A DNA stretch of 64,000 bases from Dacryopinax spathularia. Its lineage: Eukaryota; Basidiomycota; Dacrymycetes; Dacrymycetales; Dacrymycetaceae. Below the pieces are notes generated by a model, which saw only the letters and a list, made by a program, of their open reading frames with translations, did not search any database and was not told where the DNA came from. Of the stretch, positions 11,047-22,729 are shown piece by piece. Each line of letters starts with the position of its first letter. Within the stretch, counting starts at the first letter, position 1. Both the position numbers and the translations under genes were made by a program. The stretch spans positions 2,356,001-2,420,000 of the forward strand of contig JBBPFI010000001.1 of assembly GCA_037974965.1 (NCBI GenBank), given 5' to 3'.

Positions 11047-12503
11047 TCAAGTCGTCAACTTCTCCGACTCTTGGAGCTCCTTCCACTCATGGAAGAACCA
11101 CTCCATCCTGCATCTCGCATACCGGAGATAGTCAAAGTCTCCCACTTCGGCTTGCGGCCCACCGTTAACGACCGCAAGGACGTCATCTCTCCCGAGAACG
11201 AGGCCCCAGACGGTCCACATGGCATGGCTGGCGGGACTCCATTCGCGCACCTCCTTTTCCAGCTGTTGAAGCTGTTGTTCGGTGGCTGATGGTCCCAGGT
11301 ACGCCTTGTAGAAGTTGCGTCGCTGCTCGAGCGAAGGATAGTTCTTCCGCTGCAGGGACCAGGACGTCTCGGTTGGGCGCGAGTAGTCGAAGCACCATTC
11401 GTGGAAGTGGTTGGCAATATCGAACGCTGCCGGGTTCGGCGAGGCATACTCAAAGTCGACCACGATGAGCTGGTGGTGTGCCGGCAGGGTGGCGCCCGCT
11501 AGGGGCGACGATAACGGCGTCCGTGGCGGCTTGGTGAGCCGAAGCAAATTGCCGTATTGGGTATCGTTATGTGCGAAGACCAACTGCGGCGTGCGAGAGG
11601 AGAGGTATGCGCGGTACGATGCTACCTCTCGGACAAACCGCCGGATATCGATGTCGGACTTGATCGTGGCCCACTTATGCTCGACCGGCAGCTGGACCTT
11701 GGACAGCAAGGCCAGTACGTCTCTTGCAGAGCTTAACCAGGTAGTAATGTTCTTCCATACTCCAGGCATGCTCGTCTCGTCCGGCGCAACGGTCTCCACA
11801 TCGACGGAATGCAGCTCCCGCATCCGCATCCCTATCCACCGGCTCATCTCGGGGTCTCGCAGTTCCGGTGCGGTCAGCGTGCGACTGGGAAGGTACTGCT
11901 CCACGCGGCCATTCGCGAACGTCCCATACACTCGTGGTCCAATGCCGTACTGGCTCGACAGGATGTGCAAGGTTTGCAGCTCGGATGGACGAGAGATAAG
12001 GTTATGGGAGTTTGGGCCGTATACGCGGAGGACGAGTGTGCGAGGTTTCGGTGCTTGCGCATAGGTGACGAAGAACACGGCGTTGGTCAGGGCTCCAGAG
12101 ATCTTCTGCAGCTGGACGTGCTCCGCACTGAGCCGATGTGATGACCACTCGGGGATCCTCAAGGTGCGGAAGACAGATAGCAGTCTCGAAGCGAACGATG
12201 GCGAGCGGTATTTCCTGATCCACGTCAGCACTTACTACCATATTTGGGTCTAACCTGCACGTACCTCGGGTCGAGCTCGACGTCGGCATAGGGCAGGTCC
12301 TTGAGCTGATACTCCTGTAGCTCAGGTTCATCCTCCTCAACCTCCGATTGCCACCTGCTCTGGCTGTCGCTCCTCTGCCGCGGCCTGCTATCAGCAAACG
12401 GAGTAGAGACACTGATAACGCTCGTGTAGCTGCTGCTCAGGTGAAGCGGGGGCGGTGTAGGGAGGTCGAGGGGCAGAGACGGCCCTAGCGTCGGCGTAGA
12501 CAT
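11047..12503 (-). CDS. CKI1: Choline kinase
   Basis: Exons 12503-12265 and 12214-11047 (50-nt intron) give 468 residues. This is a choline/ethanolamine kinase, which phosphorylates choline at the first step of the CDP-choline (Kennedy) route to phosphatidylcholine. The ATP-binding start is seen at LQKISGALTNAVFFV, the catalytic Brenner loop at residues 295-297 (VFAHNDTQYGNLL), and the metal-binding Asp at about 333 (VVDFEYASPNPAAFDIANH). The first 80 residues are Ser/Pro-rich and probably disordered, as in other fungal choline kinases. The splice restores DPR-KYRSPSF, a join consistent in phase and composition. Whether ethanolamine is also a substrate cannot be told from sequence. Confidence 0.93.
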
Positions 12504-14693
12504 TGTCAGAGTATTGTCAGAATAGCCAAATTAAGTCAATGTGAGGCGGAGAATCGATGATGAAAGCAATGTGAAGGCGGTGGGGAGAGAGATGTGCGGT
12601 GTCACACGAGAGCCCTTTGGGGTGCCGAGGCATTTTTAGTAGTCGCGCGACCCGAAGGGCGCCGATCCGCCCATCGCCCCAATCGGATCACACGACCCAC
12701 AACTCCGGTGGCTGCGCAGTAGTTCCGGGAGCCGAGTGGGGCGAGCCAATCACGTCATCAGTGACGCGGAAAGTATCTTGGCAGCACGTGACCAGAGCGG
12801 CTGCAGTCTACAGTACCTCCGTCCGCCACAAACTCGCTGGCTGATATGAACACAAGCACGCAACGTAAATCTTGGTAACCTTCAGCGTCCTTTCGTCTAG
12901 GGCAAGACAAGGCGTGAAATGCAACGGTGTTCCAGGTCGCACATTCCCTTCATATCCTTTGACCTGGACCACAAATCAATCCAAGCCCCTTGTCTGGACC
13001 CAGCATCTGAATTTAAGTCACTTATCACTTTCCCCGGTTGGAATGCTCCGCAGTCCCAAACACATGCTGTGCCGCAAAAGAAGCACTAAGAAACGAACTG
13101 GAACGTTCTGCTGGAGCGATGGGAGTCCAACAGTTGTGACGGTGGTTGTCGAGCGGGAGTGTGCTCGGTAGCGGAGCAGAGCCCAGGAGTTGGGACAGTA
13201 CATGAGCGATCGAAAACCGACCGTCGCTTAGTGAGAAACACGCTGTTTCCATGAGGGATAACGTTAGGTCTCGGATTTGTACCATTCAGTGTTTCCGCAG
13301 TTGGTCAGGAACGTGCACGCTTAGCGACTTATCAACTGCATCGTCCAAGCCCCATCAATTCATTTCGACGTTCCTTGCAGCTGACGTGGACTGATCGAGC
13401 AGTAAAACCGCATAACGCCGCCGATGGGTCGCCTCTCCCTTGTTGCCGCCCTCCGCAAAGTAACGGAGCAGCGCCGGTCGCAAGGGTCTGGGGCTTCCAA
13501 TATTCCAAGCACCCCTGAATTGGAGAAGAGAAGCTGGGCGGAGTTAAATTGCTCGCGCGTGATGGTGGCCTTTGGTTGGAAGGTGCGGGAACTTCATGAA
13601 AGCGGGAAATAGCCCCGGACCCGGATGTGACAAGGGGCAAGAGTGATGACCTTCCCAATGTCTCAGATAAGGGGAAAGTGCGTTGGTACTGAGCAGAAAA
13701 CGAAAACAAAGCCGTTGCGACGTTGAGTTGTTGTGGGATGCACGGTTGTTCGCGGCAGCGAGCCATAGAAAATCGGCAGAAAACGCATTTTCAGGGCGTT
13801 CGGATCGGGCCCGGAGATACGCCAGTTGTTTCCGTTTCTCTTTCATCCCAGAAATAAGCTTGCGGGGAACCCTTGGGAAGCGTACCTCGGAGGTATTTGG
13901 AAGCACCCCTTTGACACGTTTCGTCTCAATGGGAGACGCGGAATGAAGATGAAGAGACGTAAAAAATGCGGAATCACTATAGACGACGGCCGGAAGGGAT
14001 GTTGTGAAGAGTGAGCTGGCTGTCCCTCGTGACAAGCTGTACAACATGTATGCGGCGGGAAAGGAGGAGGAATTACAGGCGATTGAAACGTCGATGGGCG
14101 TCTATGCGAATCCGAGCGAAGTGACTCGGCTCAGTGGCATCGTCTCGATCTGGCAATGGCAATACAATCCATCTATGCGCCCTAAACGGTCTGCTGCCAC
14201 TACCCGTACTTTCCAGAGTATCGAAAAGAGGGAAGCGCTGATGGGGGGTTGATTGTTGGCTGGGGGCGGTGAGGGATCGTCGAAGAATGTGCCGACATGT
14301 GCCGCGGGAGTGCTTCTTTTTAGGCTGTGCAGCGAGGCAACCCCGCCTCGCGCAGGAACCCAGGTCCCTACTTATAGCTGGTCTCTCGTCCCATCACAGC
14401 ATACACTTTCCCAACGGCATCCCCCCTCTTCCCTTCTTCCCATTCCCCCTGCAATCCCCTCCCATACCCTCTTCACGACCAAAACTCTTGTCTATAACGC
14501 CTTTCTGGACGACTCCCGCCTCTTCCTGCATACCCAAAGCCTGAGTTGCTCTGCTAACAGCCCGGCGCTCAGGTCCGTTGACACGTGTCCCGGCTCCCAA
14601 GTCCGGAGACCCGTACCGGGACAACGCTATCAGAAGGTTAGCTGGGCAAGTGCCTCGCTGTCCGTCTGGCGTGTTCGACGAGATAGGCTACCG
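12504..14693. other. Long intergenic region before the CCCH gene
   Basis: Divergent promoters of choline kinase (left) and the CCCH gene (right). No gene is supported; open frames of up to about 167 codons show no domain. The last 300 bp before 14690 are strongly C/T-rich and probably form the core promoter and untranslated leader of the CCCH gene. Such a long upstream region would suit a tightly regulated gene. Confidence 0.55.
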
Positions 14694-14815
14694 GTAAGTC
14701 TGATCCCGCCCTACCCCGCGTCACCTTCGTTTTTCCCCCTCTTCTCGCCACATATTTCTGGTCGCCGCCGCCCGTATATCAGAACGGGTATGCTGACCAT
14801 CTCTCTGATCCTCAG
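14694..14815 (+). other. Predicted 5'-UTR intron of the CCCH gene
   Basis: A strong donor (CCG/GTAAGT at 14694) and a pyrimidine-rich acceptor (GATCCTCAG ending 14815) bound a 122-nt intron, 53 nt before the start codon at 14869. Leader introns are common in regulated fungal genes. Confidence 0.55.
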
Positions 14816-14868
14816 ACTTGCTTTGTCCTACCTTGGTTGACCTGCTCGGACTTTCTTGCGCTTCAATC

Positions 14869-17316
14869 ATGCTGCGTGGTGATGCCTTGCGACCATCTTC
14901 CGACCTCGGTGATGACTTTGTGCTCTATAAAAGGGCGCTGCCGTCGCATGGGCCGATCGGACCCCCGAGCCTAAAATCATCCCTCACACCTTCAAGCCGC
15001 GAATTTGTGCCCTCTTCCCTCCTCTTCCCGCTCAAGAACGACAATCTCCGCCCAACGCAGCGAGACTTGCCCGCGCCGCTCCCGCAGCCAATCAAGCTTA
15101 CGCCGCTCTCCCGCAACCATCACGACCGCGAGCGCGAGCTTGAATTGGAAACCATGTTCGAAAAACTTGCTTCCCTCTCAATTCAAACCGCAACATCCAA
15201 CAATGGTGCATACAGCTCCTCCATCACCACGCCTCAGCTTACTTACTCGGCTACGGCCTCTTCTCCTCGTACCTCTGACTCAGAAACCGAGTCACCCACA
15301 AAACTCATTCCCGCTCCAAACTTTATCAGTCGTGGTCTGACCGCCGCCGACCTCAGCGCCGACCTGCTGTCTCCGCCAAGTAAACTCGATCAAGATGACA
15401 AGTACGACCGCTACCAGGCCATTTCTCCAACCGACTCGGACGATATGCCGGTCATGCGAGGCGGGGAGACCCCCTTCCCTATTCGCTTTCCAAGTGGACC
15501 GGCCCCCTGGAATGCCGCACCAATGAACTTTACCCCTGCTCCTCCCCGCTACCCTGCTGCGACTCCAATGCCCGCTGTTGCTCCAGGGTATCCGAGCCTT
15601 ATCGCCATCCCCGATGTGGCGGTCTACCACGCGGCTCCGCCGGCATACTCTATGCCATACAGCTCCTATGCGCCTCCACTCCCGGCCCCTTATGGTGGTA
15701 CGCCGGCTCCCGCTATGCCTCTTCCTGCTGCATATGGTCCTCCACAAGCCAGTGCGGCCTCACCAATGAACGAGCCATGGATCAGGGACGCTATGATTCA
15801 CTTCCAGTACATGGGACGAGATGGGCCCCGCGACACAGAGGAAGACATTGATGCTGCCCTACAGTTTCTTATCAACATCCACGAAAACAACCATCTCGCT
15901 ACCTACAACACAGAACCCGGTGCACCCTGGCGACGGCAGCTCATCAGCCCTCAACACGGCGCATATATGGCGCGCGCCGCTCTTCCACAGTTGAGAAGGT
16001 CCGGCGCAGCCCATGTGATTCGTAGCGGCATCCATCGCCTCCCGATGCCGCAGATGCTGACGGAACTGGAGTTCGGCGTGGCGCCAAACAACAAGAAGAA
16101 AGATCTGTACAAAACGGAACTTTGCAGGAACTGGGAGGAACGTGGCGAGTGCAGATACGGGGAGAAGTGCCAGTTTGCTCATGGGAGAGACGAGCTGCGC
16201 AATATTCCCAGACACCCGAAGTACAAGACTGAGTTCTGCAGGGTGAGCATATGAAGGGTTTCAGACAGCGGAATCCCACTGACACGTGATATGTTCCAGA
16301 CATGGTATACTGAGGGGAGCTGCCCGTATGCGGGCCGGTGCTGCTTCATCCACCCTACAGATTCCGAGACGGCGGCACTGGCTGGCCGCATCTTGCCTGG
16401 TCCTGGCGGCGAACCTATCTTCCCTCGCCCACCGGCTTCTGCAAATCGGGGTCAAAGTTTGCTCGACCGTATCAGGAACAGCAGCAGTGGTAACGACAAC
16501 TCGGTGGATCACTACGCATCCAGCCAGGTCACCACCAGTCCCGTAGCAACACGCGTTACCTCTCCGGGCGGGCAGTCCAGCTCGTCCGCTGGTGCGTCTT
16601 TCGCAAATATCGGCCTGCCCCGCGTTGCATCCGCTGGGAACATTAGCGCGTTGGTCGAAGACACCATCCTTGGTAGGCATCGCCTCTCCAAGCAAGTACC
16701 CAGTCCTGGCAGTGTCGTTTCCTTGGGCCACCATCAGGACGATAGCAGAGTCTCTATGACTGCTCCTCCAAGTCCTTCCCCAACCAACTCGAGCCTGTGC
16801 ACCGATAGCCCCGTCGTCCCACCGCCTCTCATCAAGATGTCCCAGGCCACGTTGGCCTCGTCTAACGTATCTCAGACAGGCAGCGGTACGCCCAACCTGA
16901 ACTTGCGGCTGAACACGTCCTTTACCTCGGCGGATGGACCGCAAACTGCGCCTGTCTCCCGTGCAAGTATGTCGACTGCCTCGATGTTTGGTCCGACCAG
17001 CCCGACCTTGCGCAGGAACGACCGCCCTTATGCACCGGCCTTGTCGCCTCCTATCTCTGCTCACGTCACCACCAGCCAATCGTTCCGTCCACCGACTTAC
17101 GCTACTCTGAGCGACCTGCGTGGGACGGTACCGACGCGTCCTGCCCTCATGCAGAGTCACGGCCGCATGACCAGCTACAACGACTCTTCCGCTGGCGCTC
17201 CCGCACCCCGTGTATCCAACACTCCCCCAGCCTCGGGCATGCCATACGGGCAACTCAGCGCCAGCGCCAATGGCCGGGTGCAGAACTTCGATGTACCCGA
17301 CATGCGCTGGCTGTAG
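14869..17316 (+). CDS. Tandem CCCH zinc-finger mRNA-decay protein (TTP/Zfs1 family)
   Basis: Exons 14869-16242 and 16300-17316 give 796 residues. Two fingers have the exact tristetraprolin spacing: Cys419, Cys428, Cys434, His438 and Cys457, Cys466, Cys472, His476 (both C-x8-C-x5-C-x3-H). Each is led by a YKTELCR or YKTEFCR motif, the signature that binds UAUUUAU elements in mRNA 3' ends. The intron falls inside the second finger, just after YKTEFCR. Long Ser/Pro/Ala-rich arms flank the fingers and would recruit decay factors. By homology with yeast Cth1/Cth2 and fission-yeast Zfs1 it destabilises AU-rich mRNAs, in some fungi during iron limitation. An NRAMP metal transporter lies next to it, but that link is only suggestive. 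Confidence 0.93.
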
Positions 17317-18304
17317 TACGGCTATCTATCACTTTATCTATCCGGGGACGAACTGCTTTCATGGCGTCGAATCCTTCACCGGAGAGGGACGCAATTATGA
17401 CTAAATGAGCACCTGCTGCTCATCTCGGCGGACGACGGGGACGTTATGCCTAAATGGATGGACGCCGCGTATATCACCATCACCAAACCACCATCATCCT
17501 TGACACCCCTCAATCCCCACATCGGCATTCCAGGAGGGACCGAGGTAATATATGAGCTGCCACTACCGATCTGTTTTGCTTTCTTTCCAGTTTCATTTCC
17601 TGAACATCATTGAACAAAAAAGAGGATGTTGTATGCGGAGGAGTGTACTTCGACTCGGATCCCCCGGTTTCTGTTGTGTCAGTCTGCAGTCACACCATCT
17701 CACTTCGGACATTCCGTCTTGTCATTCTCAACGCATCAACATCATGATACATAACAAACTTGTCTTTTTCTGTGTATATTCCTTGTCACGCGTGTTCCAG
17801 GTTCCTGTCTTCCCTTCCATGCGGGCTTGCCCATTCATGTTCTCTGTAGATCCGTTCCTCGTTCTGCTCATCTTCCCAGGTTTAAAAGCCTGGCCTCTAC
17901 GAGGAACATTCATTATATATAATTTGGAAATGAAGAATCGAATCGAGTTTCTGCTAGCATCAATGGAGGGCGTCGCAGCGATCTGCTTAAACTTTTGCCG
18001 TATGAACGAGGTCGTATGTGATTCGACCAGTTCAGAAGCTCCACGATGGCAAAGGGTAAAACACAAGAGACAAGGTTATAGGTGCTCACTGGGTGTATCG
18101 CGCTGAGACAAGATGGTGATTGTGGACAGGATGATCGCTGATTGATGAGCAGTGTACAGATCTCTACAAGAAATTGCAGTTTGGAGTTACATCAAGACAA
18201 AAACAGAAAACGAAAACAGAAAGTCCATGGGGAATCACAACATCGATTTCTTCATTACCGCCAACCGAGGTATCCTTGCCCCGCTCCGGCCGCCTCGGCC
18301 TCGC
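17317..18304. other. Convergent 3' intergenic region
   Basis: Lies between the 3' ends of the CCCH gene (plus) and the NRAMP gene (minus). An open frame of 184 codons (17552-18106) exists but is rich in Cys, Phe and Ser without any domain, and the stretch is A/T-richer than the coding sequence around it. I read it as untranslated and terminator sequence. Confidence 0.5.
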
Positions 18305-20438
18305 TTACCCGGAGTTGCCCAGGGCGAGCTCGACGATCACGTACCCGTTCGCGAGGCATATGACGATGAACAAGAGCCAGCCGAGGATGTTGGCTGTCCA
18401 GTGGTTGTTGTATTTCACGACTTTGACGGGCGGGAGGTTGGCTTCCTCAGCGTGCGCTAAGACGTCTGCGCGTGGAGTGGCCGGCGCGGGTGCGGTTGCG
18501 GTTGCAGTTGCTGGCGAAGGAGATACCAGAGCTTGGATCGAAGCAGGGTCGAGAGGTACAAGGACGTCCATCCTCCCTTTCCTGCCGGAAGTGATCCACA
18601 ACAGCGGAAAGATCACCCCCGGCAAGCAAATACTCAGCGCCACCTGACTAGCCACAAGCAGCGTATCCAGCCCGCTCCGCCCCGCAGTGACAGCGACGAT
18701 CGTACTAGGCACAAGCCCAATCATGCGCGTCAACAGGCGGCGCAAGAAGGGCGAGACGCGCCACTCTAGGAACCCTTCGCTCACTACTTGACCGGCCATC
18801 GTGGCGGTCACGCTGGCGCTTTGGCCTGAGCAGAGGAGCGCAAATGCGAAGAGGAACGCGGCGGGTGGGCCGAGTTTCGAGGAAAGGAGGGCGTGAGCGG
18901 AGAATATGTCCGCGTCGGGGGAGGGACCGGTGTGGTAGTAGAAGGCGGTGCCGCCGAGGATTAGGATACTGCGCAAACACTTTGTCAGCCGCTATGAGGG
19001 ATAATCGGAGGCTCGACTCACGCAGAATTAATAACCAAAGCCAACAACAACAAACTACACACGATATCCGTCGTCGCATGTCCCAAATGCGCCCTGACAA
19101 ACTCAAGGCTGTTATTCCCCTCCCGTTGGGGAGGCTCCATGTGCGGGTCCCAAATGAAGAGGCGTTTAATCCTCGCTATCGGGCTGAAGCCGGTGAGGAG
19201 TTGTGGCTTGGCTGGCTCCTCCGGGTTGTTTGGGTCGGTGGGTTTGGGCGAGGAGTTTGCGAGGGGGAGGAGGGAGGGTGGTGCTGAGTTCAAAGATGGT
19301 GAGGGTGAGGAAGGAGGCGGGAGAGAGGAGGACTGGGAAGCAATAGCCGCCCCCGCGCTCCTCGCATGTGCCGGACTCCGGCTCCTGGTCGCCAGTGCCG
19401 ACCCCAAGAAGATCGCATGTGGCATCACCGTCGCGCCCAGTATACCAATAGAGATATAAAGTCCATTCGGCTGGAAAACCGCTCCGTTCGGTACGAACCC
19501 CTTGAACACCGGTCCCCAGAGCGGGCCGACCCGAACAAGGAGGACGACGAAGCACCCCAGGACGGCGAGGCAGAGGATGATTATGCCCGCTTCGAATGCC
19601 CGGCCGGCCTTGCCAATCCCGCCTGACGGGCCTGGGCGCCAGAGAGCGAGGATTATGAGGACGTCCGCGGAGGTTATGAGGACTCCTGCCCAGAGCGGGA
19701 GGGTCGGGAAGATCAGGTTGAGCGCTATTGCTGAGCCCAGGAGCTCGGCAAGGTCCGTGAAGACGATCGCGCTCTCCGCGAGCGCGTAGAGGGGATAGAG
19801 GACGGCGTAGCGGGTGACCTTGCGCGGGTAGAGCAGCTTCCTGCAGTGCTGGGCTAGGTCCAGGCCGGTGACTACGCCCATCCGGCAGGCGAGTACCTGG
19901 AGGAGGACAGCGCCGAGACCGGCGATGAGGACGACGAAGAGGAGCGAGTACCCGTAGGTCGAGCCGGCTTGGAGATCGACTGTCCAATTCCCACTAATTG
20001 CGAAAACACGCATACATGTTAGCATACATCTTGATTGCGGGAGAGGGAGGAAAGGACGCACGGATCAAAGTACGCTACGCTGGCGATTATCCCTGGCCCG
20101 ACGTGGTAGGCACAATGATGCCCGATCTTCTGGAGCACGGCGTTAAGCTTGTCGCTCATCCTCGCGGGCGGACTCTCGGGCAACGCATCGGGTACGTTAG
20201 GGCCTCTCCCGCCTCCTCCATCTCCTCCTCCTGCAGTGGGTATATCGGGTGGCTTGGGCACTCCTGGGTCGCCCGCGATACCGGACGGGGAGGGGGAGAG
20301 CGCGTAGCCTTCCTCGGAAGAGTCGTGTAGAGGGGGATCATGCTGCTGTTTGCGGTCGCGTTTCGATGGCGAGAGGACAGCGCGTGCTGCTGCGAGGCCT
20401 GCACGGCGCTCGCGCGGTGAGAGGTGGGCGAGATTCAT
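18305..20438 (-). CDS. NRAMP-family divalent metal transporter (Smf type)
   Basis: Exons 20438-20062, 19993-19022 and 18968-18305 give 670 residues. It is a proton-coupled importer of Mn2+ and other divalent metals. The metal-site motif D-P-G-N (residues 125-128) in the first membrane helix is completed only after splicing (FDP-GNW). The sixth-helix motif is MPHAIFLGSAL, with the Met-Pro-His expected of NRAMP. About 11-12 hydrophobic segments are visible. Residues 1-95 are a Ser/Pro/Gly-rich cytosolic tail. A second disordered insert (Pro/Ser-rich, about residues 320-370) follows the sixth helix. Which yeast Smf member it matches, and hence its membrane, cannot be told from sequence alone. 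Confidence 0.92.
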
Positions 20439-21287
20439 CGCCTGCTTCTCCTCTCTCTATTGGTGGCCCGTTGTAGGCGTGTTGAAGGGGGTCGTAATAG
20501 TCGAGGAAGGTGTCGCTGGCGTGTCGAGGGGCAAAGGAGGAGGAGAGGGGGTTAATTAGACGAAGGATGGCATGCTATGTACTATGAGAAGGAGGGGGGA
20601 ATGAAGAGGTACCCGTCCGGTCGGACATGCCAAGTCTGTGGCCAGCCCGCCCTCACCCAAAACGATCGCGCTTCTCAGATGACACGCGAACGTGCAAAAT
20701 CGGTCTTCTGCATCGCCACACATCTGGCTTGTGGCATGACGCGCGAAAAGATCGAATGATGAAATGCTTCCGGTGGTAATGTCTCACTCGCGATTGGTCG
20801 TTGCTTGGCTTTCTTGCTTTGTTCTTAGGTGGGTGTGAGGTCAAAGGAGTTGCTGATAGCCCTTCAACGTCTCGAATGTGCTTGCGTCTATCTAAATCTT
20901 CTATCAATGCGGAGGGCTGAGCTCTCGAAATCGCACAACGGACATCAAGACCACAGTATTCAGTCGACTTCCTCCGAAAACGCCGCGGACCTACGAATGT
21001 CTTCCCCTCGCACCATCCTCGGGGACGCAGAGCATCGCAATGATTCATTCCAACAATAGGCATCCACCCTGCAGCACGACTGCGGTGTCTTCATCAGGCC
21101 GTCGGTTCTATATGCCCCGCGGGGCAGGCTGGGTATGAACTACTCAGCGGAAGGCGGAATACCAGCAGTCTGTGGTATACATAGTCAGGCGGTCGCTATC
21201 CTATTTTGTAAGAGCGGTCGTGCATGTGCACACGAGCGTCTCCCCATCTCAAGTATGGTCAGCGACAACGGGTCGGTCGGTTACTCA
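20439..21287. other. NRAMP promoter and 3' side of the paralogue array
   Basis: Holds the promoter of the NRAMP gene and the region beyond the first tandem paralogue. A minus-strand frame of 136 codons (20653-21063) has no recognisable domain. Possible acceptors for a short last exon of the paralogue at 21288 lie around 21180-21190, but none is certain. Confidence 0.45.
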
Positions 21288-22493
21288 CTACTCCCCCACA
21301 TCAACGAACCTCACCCCCGGCCTAACCCTCCCAACCACCTCCGAAATCCTCCTCACCCGCTCCCTCGCCCTCTCCAACTCCTCCTCCTGCACCTCCCTGG
21401 CAGTCTTACTCCTATCCCTCGTCGAATTCCCCAGTGGATACCTCCCCGCCCTAGGAGTGTGCAGTTCCTTCACCCGATCTAGGCGGAGGCCGAACTCCTT
21501 CAGCTGAGGGAGCCAAGCTTGGTTGGCGATGAGTGCGAGCCAGGGGTCGGCGAGGGGTGTAAGCCCCGGCGGGCCGACGAGCTTGAATATTTCGAGATTT
21601 GGAGGTAGGTGGTACGGTAGTTCGCGGAGAGCGACGCCCTTTCTTGTCGGGCCTGGCCAAGGACCAAGAGTGAGCTCCAGCACGCGTAGGCAGCTCAGTC
21701 CCTCCAGCACGCTCAAGACGGCTTCTACCGAATAACCAGCCGTGTCGAGTCCCCCCGTCGTAATCCTCAGCACCTCCAGCACAGGCAGAATCCCAACTTC
21801 GGAAAGCTGGCAGACGGTTGCGAATGCGTCAGAAACGTCGATCGTCAGTTCCCTCAGCTCTCCCCGCCTCCCAGCCGGCAAAGACGGGACAGTAAGCCCC
21901 GGACAGTCTTTCAGCCCCAACACCCTCACCCTGCGCCAGTACTCAGCCGAAGGCGGCGCCCACTCAATCAAGCGGACATTGATGAGCTCCAGAACCTCTA
22001 TAGGCCAGAGACAGTGGGAATCGAGCAAGGGGAGGTGAGAGAGGTCGCACGCTTCGTCCCACCCACAATGGACGTGCAGCACCCTAGGCCTTGTGTCCCG
22101 CAGAGCGTGGATAAGCTCGGGACTGGGAGAGGAGGGGGAGGGGAGGTTGAGCATGCATATTCCGTCTATCGGCAGTAAAGGACTTGAGCGATCGGTTGGA
22201 TCTGCCTGTCCGCCGTCGCTGGGCAGCACGGCCTGCCGCACGCGATGGAGGAACTGCGGATGCCTGTCGAGTTTGTCGTTCGAGCCGACTATGCAGTCGT
22301 GTTCCACATAACCCTCGGAGTCGGGCGTACATGTACAAAGGCCGGTGGGGGAGAATTCGATGACCAGAAGGTGCTGCAGACCCAGGTCGGCGATGTTTGA
22401 TAGGAGTAGTGGTGGGCCTTCAGAGATGGAGGTGGTCGTCTCGGCGAACGGAGAGACGGTGGTCGTTAGTATTGGGCAGCTTGGCGAGGCCAT
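21288..22493 (-). CDS. Tandem family protein, member 1 (Cys motif and LRR-like)
   Basis: Predicted 401 residues, the first of four adjacent paralogues. I do not recognise the family. It opens with MASPSCPILTTTVSPF, matching the start of the others (ILTT-x-VS), which fixes the ATG at 22493. Next comes LGLQHLLVIEF and a small Cys cluster (GLCTCTPDSEGYVEHDCI). A central HCGWDEACDL block follows, then leucine-rich stretches (LRELTI, LRVLELTLGPW) like degenerate leucine-rich repeats, and a basic C-terminus. No F-box, signal peptide or membrane segment is seen. The stop overlaps a donor-like GTGAGT in the same phase (2) as donors in members 3 and 4, so a further short exon may exist. This is the most diverged member together with member 2. 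Confidence 0.75.
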   Translation of the reverse strand: MASPSCPILTTTVSPFAETTTSISEGPPLLLSNIADLGLQHLLVIEFSPTGLCTCTPDSEGYVEHDCIVGSNDKLDRHPQFLHRVRQAVLPSDGGQADPTDRSSPLLPIDGICMLNLPSPSSPSPELIHALRDTRPRVLHVHCGWDEACDLSHLPLLDSHCLWPIEVLELINVRLIEWAPPSAEYWRRVRVLGLKDCPGLTVPSLPAGRRGELRELTIDVSDAFATVCQLSEVGILPVLEVLRITTGGLDTAGYSVEAVLSVLEGLSCLRVLELTLGPWPGPTRKGVALRELPYHLPPNLEIFKLVGPPGLTPLADPWLALIANQAWLPQLKEFGLRLDRVKELHTPRAGRYPLGNSTRDRSKTAREVQEEELERARERVRRISEVVGRVRPGVRFVDVGE

Positions 22494-22729
22494 GTCGGCC
22501 ACATCGTGTGCGCCCTCCAGCCTGGGAAGATGGAAGTTGGTGGGAGGGAAGTCTGTTTGTACGGACGCAAGAAGTAGGACGCCGTTGATCGCGGAGTCAA
22601 ACTCCGGGATGATGAGTCACCAAGTACGTAACTTTCGAATGATCAGTATTCGTGCACCTAACCATTCACGATAGGCGTGACTTCTACAGCTGTGCTCGTG
22701 CTACATGTTCATTCCTCACTACGAGCCCG

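Noticed and set aside
16261-17253. 330-codon minus-strand open frame
   Set aside because: It lies entirely antisense to the coding exons of the CCCH gene, whose fingers and splice are certain. Its Arg/Gly-rich composition is a mirror of the Ser/Pro-rich sense strand.
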